Source: Archangium sp. (lineage in GTDB: Bacteria > Myxococcota > Myxococcia > Myxococcales > Myxococcaceae). Taken from it: a stretch of 64,000 nt of DNA. The stretch is from contig JAUXRX010000036.1 of NCBI GenBank assembly GCA_030681645.1, forward strand, positions 1 to 64,000, in the 5' to 3' direction. The notes under the pieces are model-generated. The model was given only the letters and a program-made list of their open reading frames with translations, ran no database searches and was not told the DNA's origin. Shown piece after piece: positions 28,389 to 36,637 of the stretch. The translations under genes and the position numbers were made by a program. Each line of letters begins with the position of its first letter. Position 1 is the first letter of the stretch.

Positions 28389-30437
28389 ATGCACGCACTT
28401 CTTGCGCTCGCCCTGGCCGCCGCACCCCCTCCTCTGCAATCCCGGCTCCCGCTCAAGACCCTGGTTCTGTACGAAAACGGGGTGGGCTACTTCGAGCGGC
28501 GCGGCCCGGTGACGGCAGGCTCGGTGGCCGAGATTCCCCTCGAGCCCGGCCAGCTCGACGACGCGCTCAAGTCGCTGGTGGTGGTGTCGGCGCAGGGCGT
28601 GGCGTCGGTGGAGTTCGCGCCCCCGCTCTCGGCCGAGGCCGCCCGCGCGATGGCGGGGCTGCCCGAGCGCGATCAGCAGGCCTCGCTGGGCAACCTCTGC
28701 CGGAGCCTCACCGGCGTCGAGGTGGAGATTCGCCGCCAGGCAGGGCCCCTGGTGAAGGGCCGCGTCATCCAGGTCTCCGAAGAGACCCTCGCCCTCAAGG
28801 ACAAGGACGGCACCCCGGTCACCGAAGCGACGCTGCTGGTCTTCGGGGAAGCGGGCCTCGCGCAGGTTCCGCTGCGGCTCATCGAGGCGGTGCGCCCGGT
28901 GGGCAGCCAGGTCGCCCTGGCGTGGAGCCGCGCCGTGGGCTCGACCGCGCTGCAGCCCGAGCGCGAGCGGCTGGTGGTGCGTGGCGCGTCAGGCGGAGGC
29001 CCGGTCGCGGTCGGCTACACCACCGAGGCGCCCGTCTGGCGCACCACCTACCGCCTGGTGATGGGGAAGAAGCAGACGCGCCTGCAGGGCTTCGCGCTGG
29101 TGCACAACGACAGCGACGAAGCGTGGGACCAGGTCAAGGTGACGCTCGCCTCGGGCCACCCCACCTCGTTCCTCTTTCCGCTCGCCGGCCCGCGCTACGG
29201 CCGCCGCGAGATGATGACGCCGCAAGACGGCCTCGACACCGCGCCGCAGCTCGCCACCCGGGAAGCGCGTGAGCACCTGCGCGGAGAAGGTGACTGGGCC
29301 GGGGTGAGCGGCGGGGTGCTCGGCAGCAGCGGCATGGGGAGCGGCTCTGGCTCGTTGGGCAGCGGCAGCATCGGCACCGTCGGGCGCGGCGCGGGCGTGG
29401 GGGCGGGCCTCAGCTCCACCATCCTCGAGGACGGGCCGACGCCGCTCGAGCCCGCGGCGGTGAGCGAGGCGGGCGACCTCTTCCTCTACTCGGTGAAGGA
29501 GCCGGTGGTGCTGGGCGCGCGCAAGAGCGCGCTGTTGCCCATCATCGACGGCGCCACGAAGGCCGAGCGGGTGACGCTGCTCGATGGCGAGGGGCGGGTC
29601 TTCACCGCGGTGCGGCTGGAGAACACCACCAGGTTGACCCTCGAGGGCGGCACCATCGCGGTCTACGCCGACGGCGCCTACTCGGGCGAGACGCAGGTCG
29701 ATCGCGTCAAGCCGGGCGAGGTGCGGGTGCTTCGGCACGGGGAGGATCTCGATCTCGAGGTCTCGCGCAGCTCGTCGCGTGAAGAGGGCAGCCCGCGCAG
29801 GGTGAGGGTGGTGGGCACCGAGGGCAACCGCCTGCTCGAGCTCACCCGCGTCGATCGCCTGGTGCACCGCGTCGACTTCACCTCGCGCACCGACGTGCCG
29901 CGCGCGGTGCTGGTCGAGCTGAGCGAAGAGAAGTACCGGGTGGTGTCGGGCGGCGAAGAAGACGTGCGCTCGCCCGGTCAGCCCCGCTTCGGTCGCATCC
30001 TGGTGGCGCCCAAGGCCTCCGAGACGGTCGAGCTGGTCGAGGAGGGCGCGGTGGTCGAGCGCATCCCGGCCGCGCAGCTCAGCTCGGCGCGGCTGGCGGG
30101 CCTGCTGGCGAGGCCGATGCCGGAAGAGGCGAAGGCGCTGCTCACCTCGCTCAAGGCGGAGATCGGTCGGGCCGAGGCGGCGCAGGCGAGGGTGGCGCAG
30201 CTCGACACGCGGGTGCGGGAGATCGAGAGCGATCTGGCGCGCACGCGGGAGAACCTCGCCGCGGTGGGCAAGGCGGGCGCGGCCGACGCGGCCAAGAAGC
30301 TGGGTGAGAAGCTGCTCGCGCTCGAAGAGACGCTGCTCGCCGTGCGTCGCGAGCGCGAGGTCACCGCTCAGACGAGCGCGCAGATTCGCAAGACGCTGGT
30401 GATGTCAGCAGGTCGGGGAGAGGGCAAACCGGGGTGA
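28389..30437 (+). CDS. DUF4139 domain protein, exported
   Basis: 682 residues. Short signal peptide (MHALLALALAAAPP). Features of DUF4139/mucoidy-inhibitor-A-like proteins are the start LYENGVGYFERRGPV, APVWRTTYRLVMGKKQTRLQ, ALVHNDSDEAWDQVKVTLAS and the C-terminal beta region ending in an Ala-rich coiled coil (about 590-670). A Gly/Ser-rich insertion sits at about 305-345. Function unknown; relatives are periplasmic or surface structural proteins. The final codons contain the dispersed GTCGGGGAGAGGGCA sequence. Confidence 0.85.
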   Translation: MHALLALALAAAPPPLQSRLPLKTLVLYENGVGYFERRGPVTAGSVAEIPLEPGQLDDALKSLVVVSAQGVASVEFAPPLSAEAARAMAGLPERDQQASLGNLCRSLTGVEVEIRRQAGPLVKGRVIQVSEETLALKDKDGTPVTEATLLVFGEAGLAQVPLRLIEAVRPVGSQVALAWSRAVGSTALQPERERLVVRGASGGGPVAVGYTTEAPVWRTTYRLVMGKKQTRLQGFALVHNDSDEAWDQVKVTLASGHPTSFLFPLAGPRYGRREMMTPQDGLDTAPQLATREAREHLRGEGDWAGVSGGVLGSSGMGSGSGSLGSGSIGTVGRGAGVGAGLSSTILEDGPTPLEPAAVSEAGDLFLYSVKEPVVLGARKSALLPIIDGATKAERVTLLDGEGRVFTAVRLENTTRLTLEGGTIAVYADGAYSGETQVDRVKPGEVRVLRHGEDLDLEVSRSSSREEGSPRRVRVVGTEGNRLLELTRVDRLVHRVDFTSRTDVPRAVLVELSEEKYRVVSGGEEDVRSPGQPRFGRILVAPKASETVELVEEGAVVERIPAAQLSSARLAGLLARPMPEEAKALLTSLKAEIGRAEAAQARVAQLDTRVREIESDLARTRENLAAVGKAGAADAAKKLGEKLLALEETLLAVRREREVTAQTSAQIRKTLVMSAGRGEGKPG

Positions 30438-30483
30438 CGGTACTGTGCCCCTCACCCCGCTGCGCAGGGAGAGGGAGACGGCC
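30438..30483. repeat. Convergent intergenic repeat CCCTCACCCCGC...GGGAGAGGG
   Basis: The sequence between the stops of the DUF4139 gene and the gene at 30484 reads CCCCTCACCCCGCTGCGCAG then GGAGAGGGAG. It can form a short C/G hairpin and resembles the common dispersed intergenic sequence of many proteobacteria. A half copy of the right arm is at 141-160, beside the ftsK stop. Confidence 0.4.
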
Positions 30484-31800
30484 TCACATCACCCACTGCA
30501 GGCTCGCGGCCGCGGTGATGTACTGATCGCCCGCGCTGCGCGCGGTGAACGTCGAGTTCTCGGCGGCGTTGAGGGTGATGAAGTACCGCTGCCATTCCAC
30601 CCCCGCGCGCAGCCGCAGGTGCTCCGCCAATTGCACCGAGAGGCCCCCGCCCGCGTCCACCGCGAAGGCGGTGGCCTGCGGAAAGAACCGCGGGCTGCCC
30701 AGCTCGCCCTTGCCCGCGACCAGCTGAAACCCGCCGAGCGCGTCGAGCTCCACCGTGCCGAACAACCGCAGCCGCAGGCCCAGGCCCGTGCGGAAGCCGT
30801 TGAACAGCACGTCGGGGATGTTGGGTCTCGCGCTGCCGTCGTTGACCGCCACCGCCGACGTCGTCAGCTCGTGGCGTGAGTAGCCCACGTGCGCGAAGAG
30901 CGAGAAGCGCTCGCCCAGCGGCAGCCGCACCAGGCCGCCGAAGCGGAGCCGGGTGGCGGAGTGCGCGAACCGCGACTCCTGCACCCGCGACACCATGCCC
31001 ACGCCGAAGTCCCCCGTGGCGAACACGCCCAGGTTGGCCAGGAAGCTCGAGGTGAAGTGCGCCGCCGGGTACCAGTCCGCGCCCACCGAGATGTCGCCCG
31101 AGAAGGGCTGGCTGGCGGTCGCGAGCGAGGGGCTGGGGTTGCCCGCCCAGGAGAAGCTGCGGTTGAACCCGCCGAAGCCGACCCACGCCCGCACCGCGGA
31201 GTGGGGAGAGGCCTTCGGTTCCGGCGAGGCTCCCACCACCTCCGGGGGCGCTTCCTTGACCGGAGCGGGCTTCGCCTCTTCCTTCTTCCTGGCCGCGAGC
31301 TCCTTCTTCGACTCGACCTTCGGCGGCGGCTCGGCCGGCGTCTCTTTCACCGGCTCGGGCTCGGGCGTGGGCTTCGCCACCAGCTCGGGAGGCGGGGCCG
31401 CTTCTTTCCCCGGCGCCTTCCCGCTCGCCACCGCGAACATGAGCGCGGCGAGCTGAGGCCTGGGCATGGCCTTCGGCAGCTTCTTCATCGCCGCCTTCAC
31501 CGTGACGGTGTCGAGCGGCGTGCCGTCGTGGCCGCTGAGCACCTGGAGGGTGACGAACTTGCCGCTGGCCTGGCAGATCACCAGCGCGATCGCGCCGGGG
31601 CCCGCCGTGACGTCGCGCACCTCCTTCGCGGTGGGCATGGCCGACACCGCGCCGACGACCTTCGGCGTGTACCGCTTCGAGAGTTCCTTGCCGACCCACT
31701 TCGTCAGCGGCGCCGGCCCGCTCAACACCACGGTCGGCTTCTTCGCAGCGAGAGCACTGGAGGCGAGGAAGGCGCACAGCACCAGCGGGAGGCGAGACAT
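30484..31800 (-). CDS. Exported protein with Pro/Glu/Lys linker and outer-membrane beta-barrel domain
   Basis: 438 residues. Signal peptide MSRLPLVLCAFLASSALA, an N-terminal globular part (20-130), a charged PEPEPVKETPAEPPPK-type linker (about 140-205), then a barrel-like C-terminus with alternating strands and many aromatic ends (VRAWVGFGGFNRSFSW, VEWQRYFITLN, AAASLQWVM). This suggests a periplasmic domain tethered to an outer-membrane barrel. No specific family recognised. ATG 31800; it follows the gene at 31851 on the same strand. Confidence 0.75.
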   Translation of the reverse strand: MSRLPLVLCAFLASSALAAKKPTVVLSGPAPLTKWVGKELSKRYTPKVVGAVSAMPTAKEVRDVTAGPGAIALVICQASGKFVTLQVLSGHDGTPLDTVTVKAAMKKLPKAMPRPQLAALMFAVASGKAPGKEAAPPPELVAKPTPEPEPVKETPAEPPPKVESKKELAARKKEEAKPAPVKEAPPEVVGASPEPKASPHSAVRAWVGFGGFNRSFSWAGNPSPSLATASQPFSGDISVGADWYPAAHFTSSFLANLGVFATGDFGVGMVSRVQESRFAHSATRLRFGGLVRLPLGERFSLFAHVGYSRHELTTSAVAVNDGSARPNIPDVLFNGFRTGLGLRLRLFGTVELDALGGFQLVAGKGELGSPRFFPQATAFAVDAGGGLSVQLAEHLRLRAGVEWQRYFITLNAAENSTFTARSAGDQYITAAASLQWVM

Positions 31801-31850
31801 GGGCGGGCATTTGACCCCAATCAAGGCCGCCTTGTCGCCTGACCTGACGG

Positions 31851-32528
31851 TCAGAGGGCGATCGCGTGCATCTCGGGGAAGCGCTCGCGAATGAGGGGCT
31901 CGGAGAGGCCCCCCGAGGCCGGCGCCCACACCAGCTCCGCGCCCAGCAAGGCGCCCGCGTCGAGCTTGAGCCGGTCGCTGAGCAGCTCGTTGATCTGCTG
32001 CCGGGTGTCGAGGCGATCGACGCCCAGGCGCCGCCCCCGGGTGCAGAGCACCAGGGTGAGCACGCAGAGCGACCCGCCATCGCCCGCCGCGCCCGAGCGC
32101 GCGCGGAAGTCGGTCAAGGCGCTCGCGTAGCTCTGCTGCGCCGCGGTGAGATCGTTCAGGTCCTTCTCGCCGTAGCCGAACAGCCGCCACTGCACCGCCA
32201 CCCCCAGCAGCGCGCGGGCGGCCCGCTGCACCAGCTCGACCCGCACCCCGACCGGATCGGTCAGCGTGGTGGGCGCGGTGAGCATCGCCTCGACCTGCTG
32301 GCGGAAGAAGCCGTCGAAGGCGAGGGCGATGACCGAGAGGTGGAACTCCGCCGCGGGCGCGAAGGGCGCGCCGGGCGGGGGCGGCTGGTGCGCCGGCGCT
32401 GAGGGGGCCGGGCCCTTGCGCATCAGCCAGATCACCACGGCCACCAGGCCCGCCGCGGCGAGCAGGCAGCAGCACAGCCCGAAGGCCCCGGTGGCCAGCA
32501 GCTCGTCTGGCGTCAGATCGTCGTTCAT
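31851..32528 (-). CDS. Single-pass membrane protein of unknown function
   Basis: 225 residues. One N-terminal membrane helix (LLATGAFGLCCCLLAAAGLV, then AVVIWLM, with three consecutive cysteines), a Pro-rich linker, then a soluble alpha/beta domain (HLSVIALAFDGFFRQQVEAM; VCVLTLVLCTRG-like strand). A remote link to DUF1517-type proteins is possible but unproven. Its ATG overlaps the creatininase stop (ATGA), so they are co-translated. Confidence 0.72.
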   Translation of the reverse strand: MNDDLTPDELLATGAFGLCCCLLAAAGLVAVVIWLMRKGPAPSAPAHQPPPPGAPFAPAAEFHLSVIALAFDGFFRQQVEAMLTAPTTLTDPVGVRVELVQRAARALLGVAVQWRLFGYGEKDLNDLTAAQQSYASALTDFRARSGAAGDGGSLCVLTLVLCTRGRRLGVDRLDTRQQINELLSDRLKLDAGALLGAELVWAPASGGLSEPLIRERFPEMHAIAL

Positions 32529-33271
32529 GGGAGCGCGCCCTCGAGGGTGGCCACGGTGGCGTCCGTGATGATGGTGAAGAGCCGCTCGCCCTCGTCGGCC
32601 GTGGCGTCGGCCGGCGCGCCGAAGTACGCGTCGGGGCCTCCACACTCGAGGAAGTTCTTCGCCCCGCCCTTGATGGCGCCGGGGAGATCGATCTCCAGCG
32701 TGGGCAGGGCCTTCATCGCGGCCACGTCCACCAGCTTCGGCGCGGCGGCGAGCATGAGCGAGGTCTCGTAGCGGCCCGCGTGGCTGCCGCCGTGCATGAA
32801 CTCGGCGCCGAGCAAGGGGCCGGTGGGGGCGCGGCGGTGATCGGGCACCAGCACGCGCGCGGTGCCGGCCTGGGCCTGCACGGCCTTCGCCGCGTCGTGC
32901 ACCACCCTGAAGTGCGCGGGCTCGAGGTGGTGGTTGACCACCGCGACGGTACGGAAACCGCTGGCGACGATGCCGCTCAGAATGCCCTGCAGCATCTGCC
33001 GGGCGACGTCGGCGTTGAGCGTCACCGTGCCCGCGAAGGGCGCGGCGAAGTCGGTGAGCGCGTAGGCCACGGGGGGAAAGACCACCACGTCACGCGAGAG
33101 GCGCGCGGCCACGCGGCGGCAGACCTCCTCGGCGATCACCACGTCGACCGAGAGCGGGAGGTGCGGGCCGTGGGCTTCGGTGCTCCCCACCGGCAAGAGC
33201 GCGACCGCCCCGGCCTGCGCGAGCGCGCGCGTGCGGGGCCAGGAGAGGAGGCGGGCGTCGTGGAGCGTCAT
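32525..33271 (-). CDS. Creatininase family amidohydrolase
   Basis: 248 residues. Metal-binding motifs of the creatininase/MftE/ArfB-deaminase-type superfamily are present: VGSTEAHGPHLPLSVD, VAVVNHHLEPAHF and EFMHGGSHAGRYETS (His and Glu ligands). Members hydrolyse cyclic amides or process peptide-derived cofactors; the substrate is not evident. No mycofactocin genes are present. ATG 33271; just upstream lies the long inverted repeat at 33283-33358. Confidence 0.9.
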   Translation of the reverse strand: MTLHDARLLSWPRTRALAQAGAVALLPVGSTEAHGPHLPLSVDVVIAEEVCRRVAARLSRDVVVFPPVAYALTDFAAPFAGTVTLNADVARQMLQGILSGIVASGFRTVAVVNHHLEPAHFRVVHDAAKAVQAQAGTARVLVPDHRRAPTGPLLGAEFMHGGSHAGRYETSLMLAAAPKLVDVAAMKALPTLEIDLPGAIKGGAKNFLECGGPDAYFGAPADATADEGERLFTIITDATVATLEGALP

Positions 33272-33282
33272 GGGGAAAAGGG

Positions 33283-33358
33283 GGAAATGGGGACAGGCTG
33301 CTTTATCGACGCTGAGAGTGCTCGGCCCGAGACGATAAAGCAGCCTGTCCCCATTTCC
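33283..33358. repeat. Perfect 26-bp inverted repeat (REP/REPIN-like)
   Basis: Arms 33283-33308 and 33333-33358 are exact reverse complements around a 24-base loop. The arm reads GGAAATGGGGACAGGCTGCT then TTATCG. The phrase TGGGGACAGGCTG is a known recurrent intergenic motif of bacterial palindromic elements linked to Y1/RAYT-type transposases; that attribution is from memory. It lies between the creatininase and the CoA-ligase genes and would also serve as a strong transcript-end hairpin. Confidence 0.8.
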
Positions 33359-33362
33359 TTCT

Positions 33363-34919
33363 TCACGGCGCCTCCGTGGAATCTCGCAGCTCGGTCTTGA
33401 GCACCTTGCCGCGATCGCTGCGGGGCAACGCGTCCAGGAAGCGCACCTGCCGGGGCGCCTTGAACGGCTCCAGCGCCGCGCGCACGTGCGCCTTGATCGC
33501 CTCGGCCAGCGCCTCCGACGCCGCGTGCCCCGCGTTCAAGGCCACGAAGGCGCGCGGCTTGTCGAGGCCGTCGGCGTCCTTGAAGGCCACCACCGCCGCT
33601 TCGCGCACGGCCGGGTGCTGCAAGAGCACGTTCTCCACCTCGACCGGCGAGAGCCACTTCCCGCTCACCTTGAGCATGTCGTCGCCGCGGCCACAGAAGT
33701 AGAAATAGCCCTCTTCGCTCTGCTGGAACTTGTCGGCCGACACGCACCAGTCACCGCGGAAGGTGCTCTTCGACTTGTCGTGCTGCTGCCAGTACTCGAG
33801 CGCCATCGAGTCGCCCCGCACCCACAGCGTGCCCACCTCCCCGCGCGGCACCTGCTGGCCTGCGTCGTCGCACACCTTCGCCTCGTAGCCGTCGACCACC
33901 CGGCCCAGCGAGCCGAGCTTCACGTCGCCGAGGCGGTTGGTGATGAAGATGTGGAACATCTCGGCGCTGCCGATGCCGTCGAGGATCTCCACGCCCGTGC
34001 GCTGCTTCCACCGCTGGTACAGCTCGGCCGGCAGCGCCTCGCCCGCGCTGATCGCCACGCGCAGGCTCGAGAAGTCGGCGTCCTTCACGCCCGGTGAGTT
34101 CAGGATGCCGTTGAGCGCCGTGGGCACCGCCGTGAGAATGGTGGGGCGGTGACGCCCGAGCATCTCGAAGAACTTCTCGGGCGTGGGCTTTTCCTTGAAC
34201 AGCGCCGTGGCGCCGCCGGCCAGGAGCGGGAAGAGCAGGTTGCTGCCCAGCGCGTAGCCGAAGGCGAGCCGCGGCACCGACACGCAGATGTCGCCAGGCC
34301 CATACTTCAGCACCGGCAACCCGTAGGTGAGCGCGTTGAACACGAAGTCGTGCTGCTTGTGCACCGCCGCCTTGGGGAAGCCGGTCGAGCCCGAGGTGTA
34401 GAGCCACACGCAGGTGTCGTCGCGGTGCGTGTCGGCGACGGTGGGGTCGGGCGTGGCGCGGCCCAGCTCGGCGTCGTAGTCGACGTGCCTGCCCGCCTCT
34501 CCGCCCGCGACCACCACGTGCTTCAGGTGGGGGCACTGCGTCCGCACCGAGTCGATGATCGCCGCGGTCGCCGCGTCAGTGACCACCAGCTTCGCGCGGG
34601 TGTAGTTCAGGTAGTAGGTGACCTCGTCAGGCTTGAGGCCCGGGTTGACCGCGCTCACCACGCCGCCCGCCTGCACGGCCGCGAACCAGGCCGAGGCGAA
34701 CTGCGGCACGTCGGGCAGCATCAGGAGCACCCGCTGCTCCCATTCCAGCCCCAGGCCCTTGAAGACGGCGCAGGCCCGCTGGGTGGCGTCGGCCAGCTGG
34801 CCGTAGGTGATCACCTGCTCTTCGAAATAGAGCGCGGCCCGCGCGGGGTGCTGGGCCGCCTGCGCGTGGAGGAAGACCTGCGCGAGGTTGAGCCGTTCGG
34901 GGAGCGAGAAGGGGTCCAT
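33363..34919 (-). CDS. Benzoate-CoA ligase family protein
   Basis: 518 residues. Acyl-adenylate-forming enzyme: P-loop-like YTSGSTGFPKAAVHKQ, GIGSAEMFHIFITN (the benzoate-CoA ligase clade form of the A5 motif), GRGDDMLKVSGKWLSPVEVE and the catalytic C-terminal Lys in SDRGKVLKTEL. It activates an aromatic acid (benzoate, 4-hydroxybenzoate or 2-aminobenzoate types) to the CoA thioester in the cytoplasm. ATG 34919 at MDPFSLPERLN. The acyl-CoA genes at 39.6-49.6 kb could act downstream. Confidence 0.92.
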   Translation of the reverse strand: MDPFSLPERLNLAQVFLHAQAAQHPARAALYFEEQVITYGQLADATQRACAVFKGLGLEWEQRVLLMLPDVPQFASAWFAAVQAGGVVSAVNPGLKPDEVTYYLNYTRAKLVVTDAATAAIIDSVRTQCPHLKHVVVAGGEAGRHVDYDAELGRATPDPTVADTHRDDTCVWLYTSGSTGFPKAAVHKQHDFVFNALTYGLPVLKYGPGDICVSVPRLAFGYALGSNLLFPLLAGGATALFKEKPTPEKFFEMLGRHRPTILTAVPTALNGILNSPGVKDADFSSLRVAISAGEALPAELYQRWKQRTGVEILDGIGSAEMFHIFITNRLGDVKLGSLGRVVDGYEAKVCDDAGQQVPRGEVGTLWVRGDSMALEYWQQHDKSKSTFRGDWCVSADKFQQSEEGYFYFCGRGDDMLKVSGKWLSPVEVENVLLQHPAVREAAVVAFKDADGLDKPRAFVALNAGHAASEALAEAIKAHVRAALEPFKAPRQVRFLDALPRSDRGKVLKTELRDSTEAP

Positions 34920-34969
34920 GAGCGCCAAGGACGCAGCGTCGAAAGTCAGGGGCACCGATGCAAGGGGAA

Positions 34970-35218
34970 TCACCTGCGGCGCAGCGCGAGGAAGAGCCCG
35001 CCGCTGAGGAGCGCGAAGCCGATGCCGGCAAACCCCTGCAGCCGGGCGACCTCGTCGGCGGTCTCTTGCTGGAGGTTGCACTCTTCGGTGCCGGGGAACT
35101 CACACACCGTGTGGGAGCTGTTCCACGAGCTGATGACGAAGACCAGCGCCGCGCCGAGCGAGCCGAGGACCAGGCCGCCCCCGATGGCGCGAGCGACGGA
35201 GCGGGTGGGGTGAGCCAT
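34970..35218 (-). CDS. Small two-helix membrane protein
   Basis: 82 residues. Hydrophobic segments at about 11-30 (AIGGGLVLGSLGAALVFVIS) and 62-79 (GFAGIGFALLSGGLFLAL), with two cysteines in the exported loop (TVCEFPGTEECN) that could form a disulfide. No family recognised. It lies 50 bp upstream of the CoA-ligase start on the same strand and is divergent from the glycosyltransferase. Confidence 0.65.
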   Translation of the reverse strand: MAHPTRSVARAIGGGLVLGSLGAALVFVISSWNSSHTVCEFPGTEECNLQQETADEVARLQGFAGIGFALLSGGLFLALRRR

Positions 35219-35259
35219 TGGCGCGGCAGGCTACTACCTCCTGCGCTAGCTTCCGCCGA

Positions 35260-36354
35260 ATGCGAATCCTCTACGGAGTCGTCGGTGAAGGCATGGGCCA
35301 CGCCACCCGTTCCCGCGTGGTGCTCGAGCACCTCACGAAGCACCACGACGTGCACATCGTCGTCTCGGGCCGCGCGCGCGACTACCTGGCCAAGCGCTTC
35401 GAGAACGTCCACAACATCTGGGGCTTCACCCTCGAGTACGAGGGGAACTCGGTGAAGAAGTGGCAGTCGCTCCTGCAGAACCTCAAGGGCGCGATCACCG
35501 GCTGGCCCCAGAACGTGAAGAAGTACTTCGAGATCGTCGACGAGTTCAAACCCGACGCGGTGATCAGCGACTTCGAGTCGTTCAGCTACATGTTCGCGCG
35601 CAACCACTTCATCCCCTGCATCAGCGTCGACAACATGCAGATCATCAACCGGTGCAAGCACGAGCCGGAGCTGCTCGCGGGGCACGAAGACGAGTTCGAG
35701 CTCACCCGCGGCCTGGTGAAGTCGAAGCTGCCCGGCGCCTACCACTACCTGATCACCACCTTCTTCTACCCCCAGGTCCGCAAGGAACGCACCACGCTGG
35801 TGCCCTCGATCCTCCGGCCGGAGATCATCTCGGCGAAGTCCGAGCCGGGCGAGCACCTGCTCGTGTACCAGACGATGACCAGCAACACGGCGCTGATCGA
35901 GGAGCTGCGCCGGAGCGGCATCGAGTGCCGCATCTACGGCTTCAAGCGCGACCTCACCGGCGACGTGCGCGAGGGCAACCTGGTGTTCAAGCCCTTCAGC
36001 GAAGCGGGCTTCATCGACGATCTGCGCACCGCGCGCGGGGTGGTGGGCGGCGGTGGCTACACCCTCATGAGCGAGGCGGTGTACCTGAAGAAGCCGATGC
36101 TCTCGGTGCCCATCGGCGGCCAGTTCGAGCAGGTGCTCAACGCGCTCTACCTGCAGAAGTTGAACTACGGCATGCACGCGAAGGCGCTCGACGGCCAGGT
36201 GCTGGGCGAGTTCCTCGAGCGCGTCGACGGGTGCGCGAAGTCACTCGAGGGCTTCAGCCAGGACGGCAACACGGTGCTGCTGGAGAAGCTCGACGCGTTG
36301 CTGCTCGAGGCCGCCGCGCGCAAGGGCAAGTGGGACGAGACGACCGTCTCGTAG
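35260..36354 (+). CDS. Glycosyltransferase of the MurG/UGT-like GT-B type
   Basis: 364 residues. MRILYGVVGEGMGHATRSRV is the N-terminal GT-B nucleotide-sugar signature; GVVGGGGYTLMSEAVYLKKP, then PIGGQFEQVLNALYLQKL is the C-terminal donor-binding region, as in MJ1255-type proteins. The acceptor is unknown (probably an envelope lipid or polymer). ATG 35260 chosen at the start of homology; the open frame extends 14 codons upstream without support. Confidence 0.85.
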   Translation: MRILYGVVGEGMGHATRSRVVLEHLTKHHDVHIVVSGRARDYLAKRFENVHNIWGFTLEYEGNSVKKWQSLLQNLKGAITGWPQNVKKYFEIVDEFKPDAVISDFESFSYMFARNHFIPCISVDNMQIINRCKHEPELLAGHEDEFELTRGLVKSKLPGAYHYLITTFFYPQVRKERTTLVPSILRPEIISAKSEPGEHLLVYQTMTSNTALIEELRRSGIECRIYGFKRDLTGDVREGNLVFKPFSEAGFIDDLRTARGVVGGGGYTLMSEAVYLKKPMLSVPIGGQFEQVLNALYLQKLNYGMHAKALDGQVLGEFLERVDGCAKSLEGFSQDGNTVLLEKLDALLLEAAARKGKWDETTVS

Positions 36355-36356
36355 TT

Positions 36357-36533
36357 TCAAGCGGGCGGGGGAGGGATGAGCGGTTGCTCGGAACTCCACA
36401 CCTTCGGGCTCGAGGCGAGCAGCCGGAAGCCCGTCTCTGCGCTGACCGCCACCAGGCCCAGTGGGGACACCGTCTTCACGTCGACTCCATCACTCAGGGT
36501 TTGCTCGGTGGAGGTGAGGTTTCTGAGGATCAT
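36357..36533 (-). CDS. 58-residue protein resembling small phage-accessory domains
   Basis: MILRNLTSTEQTLSDGVDVK, then VSPLGLVAVSAETGFRLLAS and PKVWSSEQPL. The order (start strand, P-x-G-x-V-x-V-S-x-E, R-L-L, x-V-W) resembles tiny phage-encoded head/tail accessory domains. ATG 36533 has a good GGGAG 5-6 bases upstream, which supports a real gene despite the size. It follows two tandem hairpins after the anti-sigma gene. Function unknown. Confidence 0.5.
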   Translation of the reverse strand: MILRNLTSTEQTLSDGVDVKTVSPLGLVAVSAETGFRLLASSPKVWSSEQPLIPPPPA

Positions 36534-36585
36534 CGGTACTCCCGGTCGTGCTGCGTTGTTTCTGGGTCGCTTCGCCTCGGCGCTC

Positions 36586-36631
36586 GCCCAGCGTTCCGCT
36601 GGGCCGGCTCCGCCCTGTCCCCCCGGACAGG
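36586..36631. terminator. Tandem hairpins after the anti-sigma gene
   Basis: Two perfect 7-bp stems: GCCCAGC/GCTGGGC (36586-36592 with 36598-36604, loop 5) and CCTGTCC/GGACAGG (36614-36620 with 36625-36631, loop 4). They start 6 bp beyond the anti-sigma stop on the minus strand. No T-tract. Confidence 0.5.
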
Positions 36632-36637
36632 TATCGG

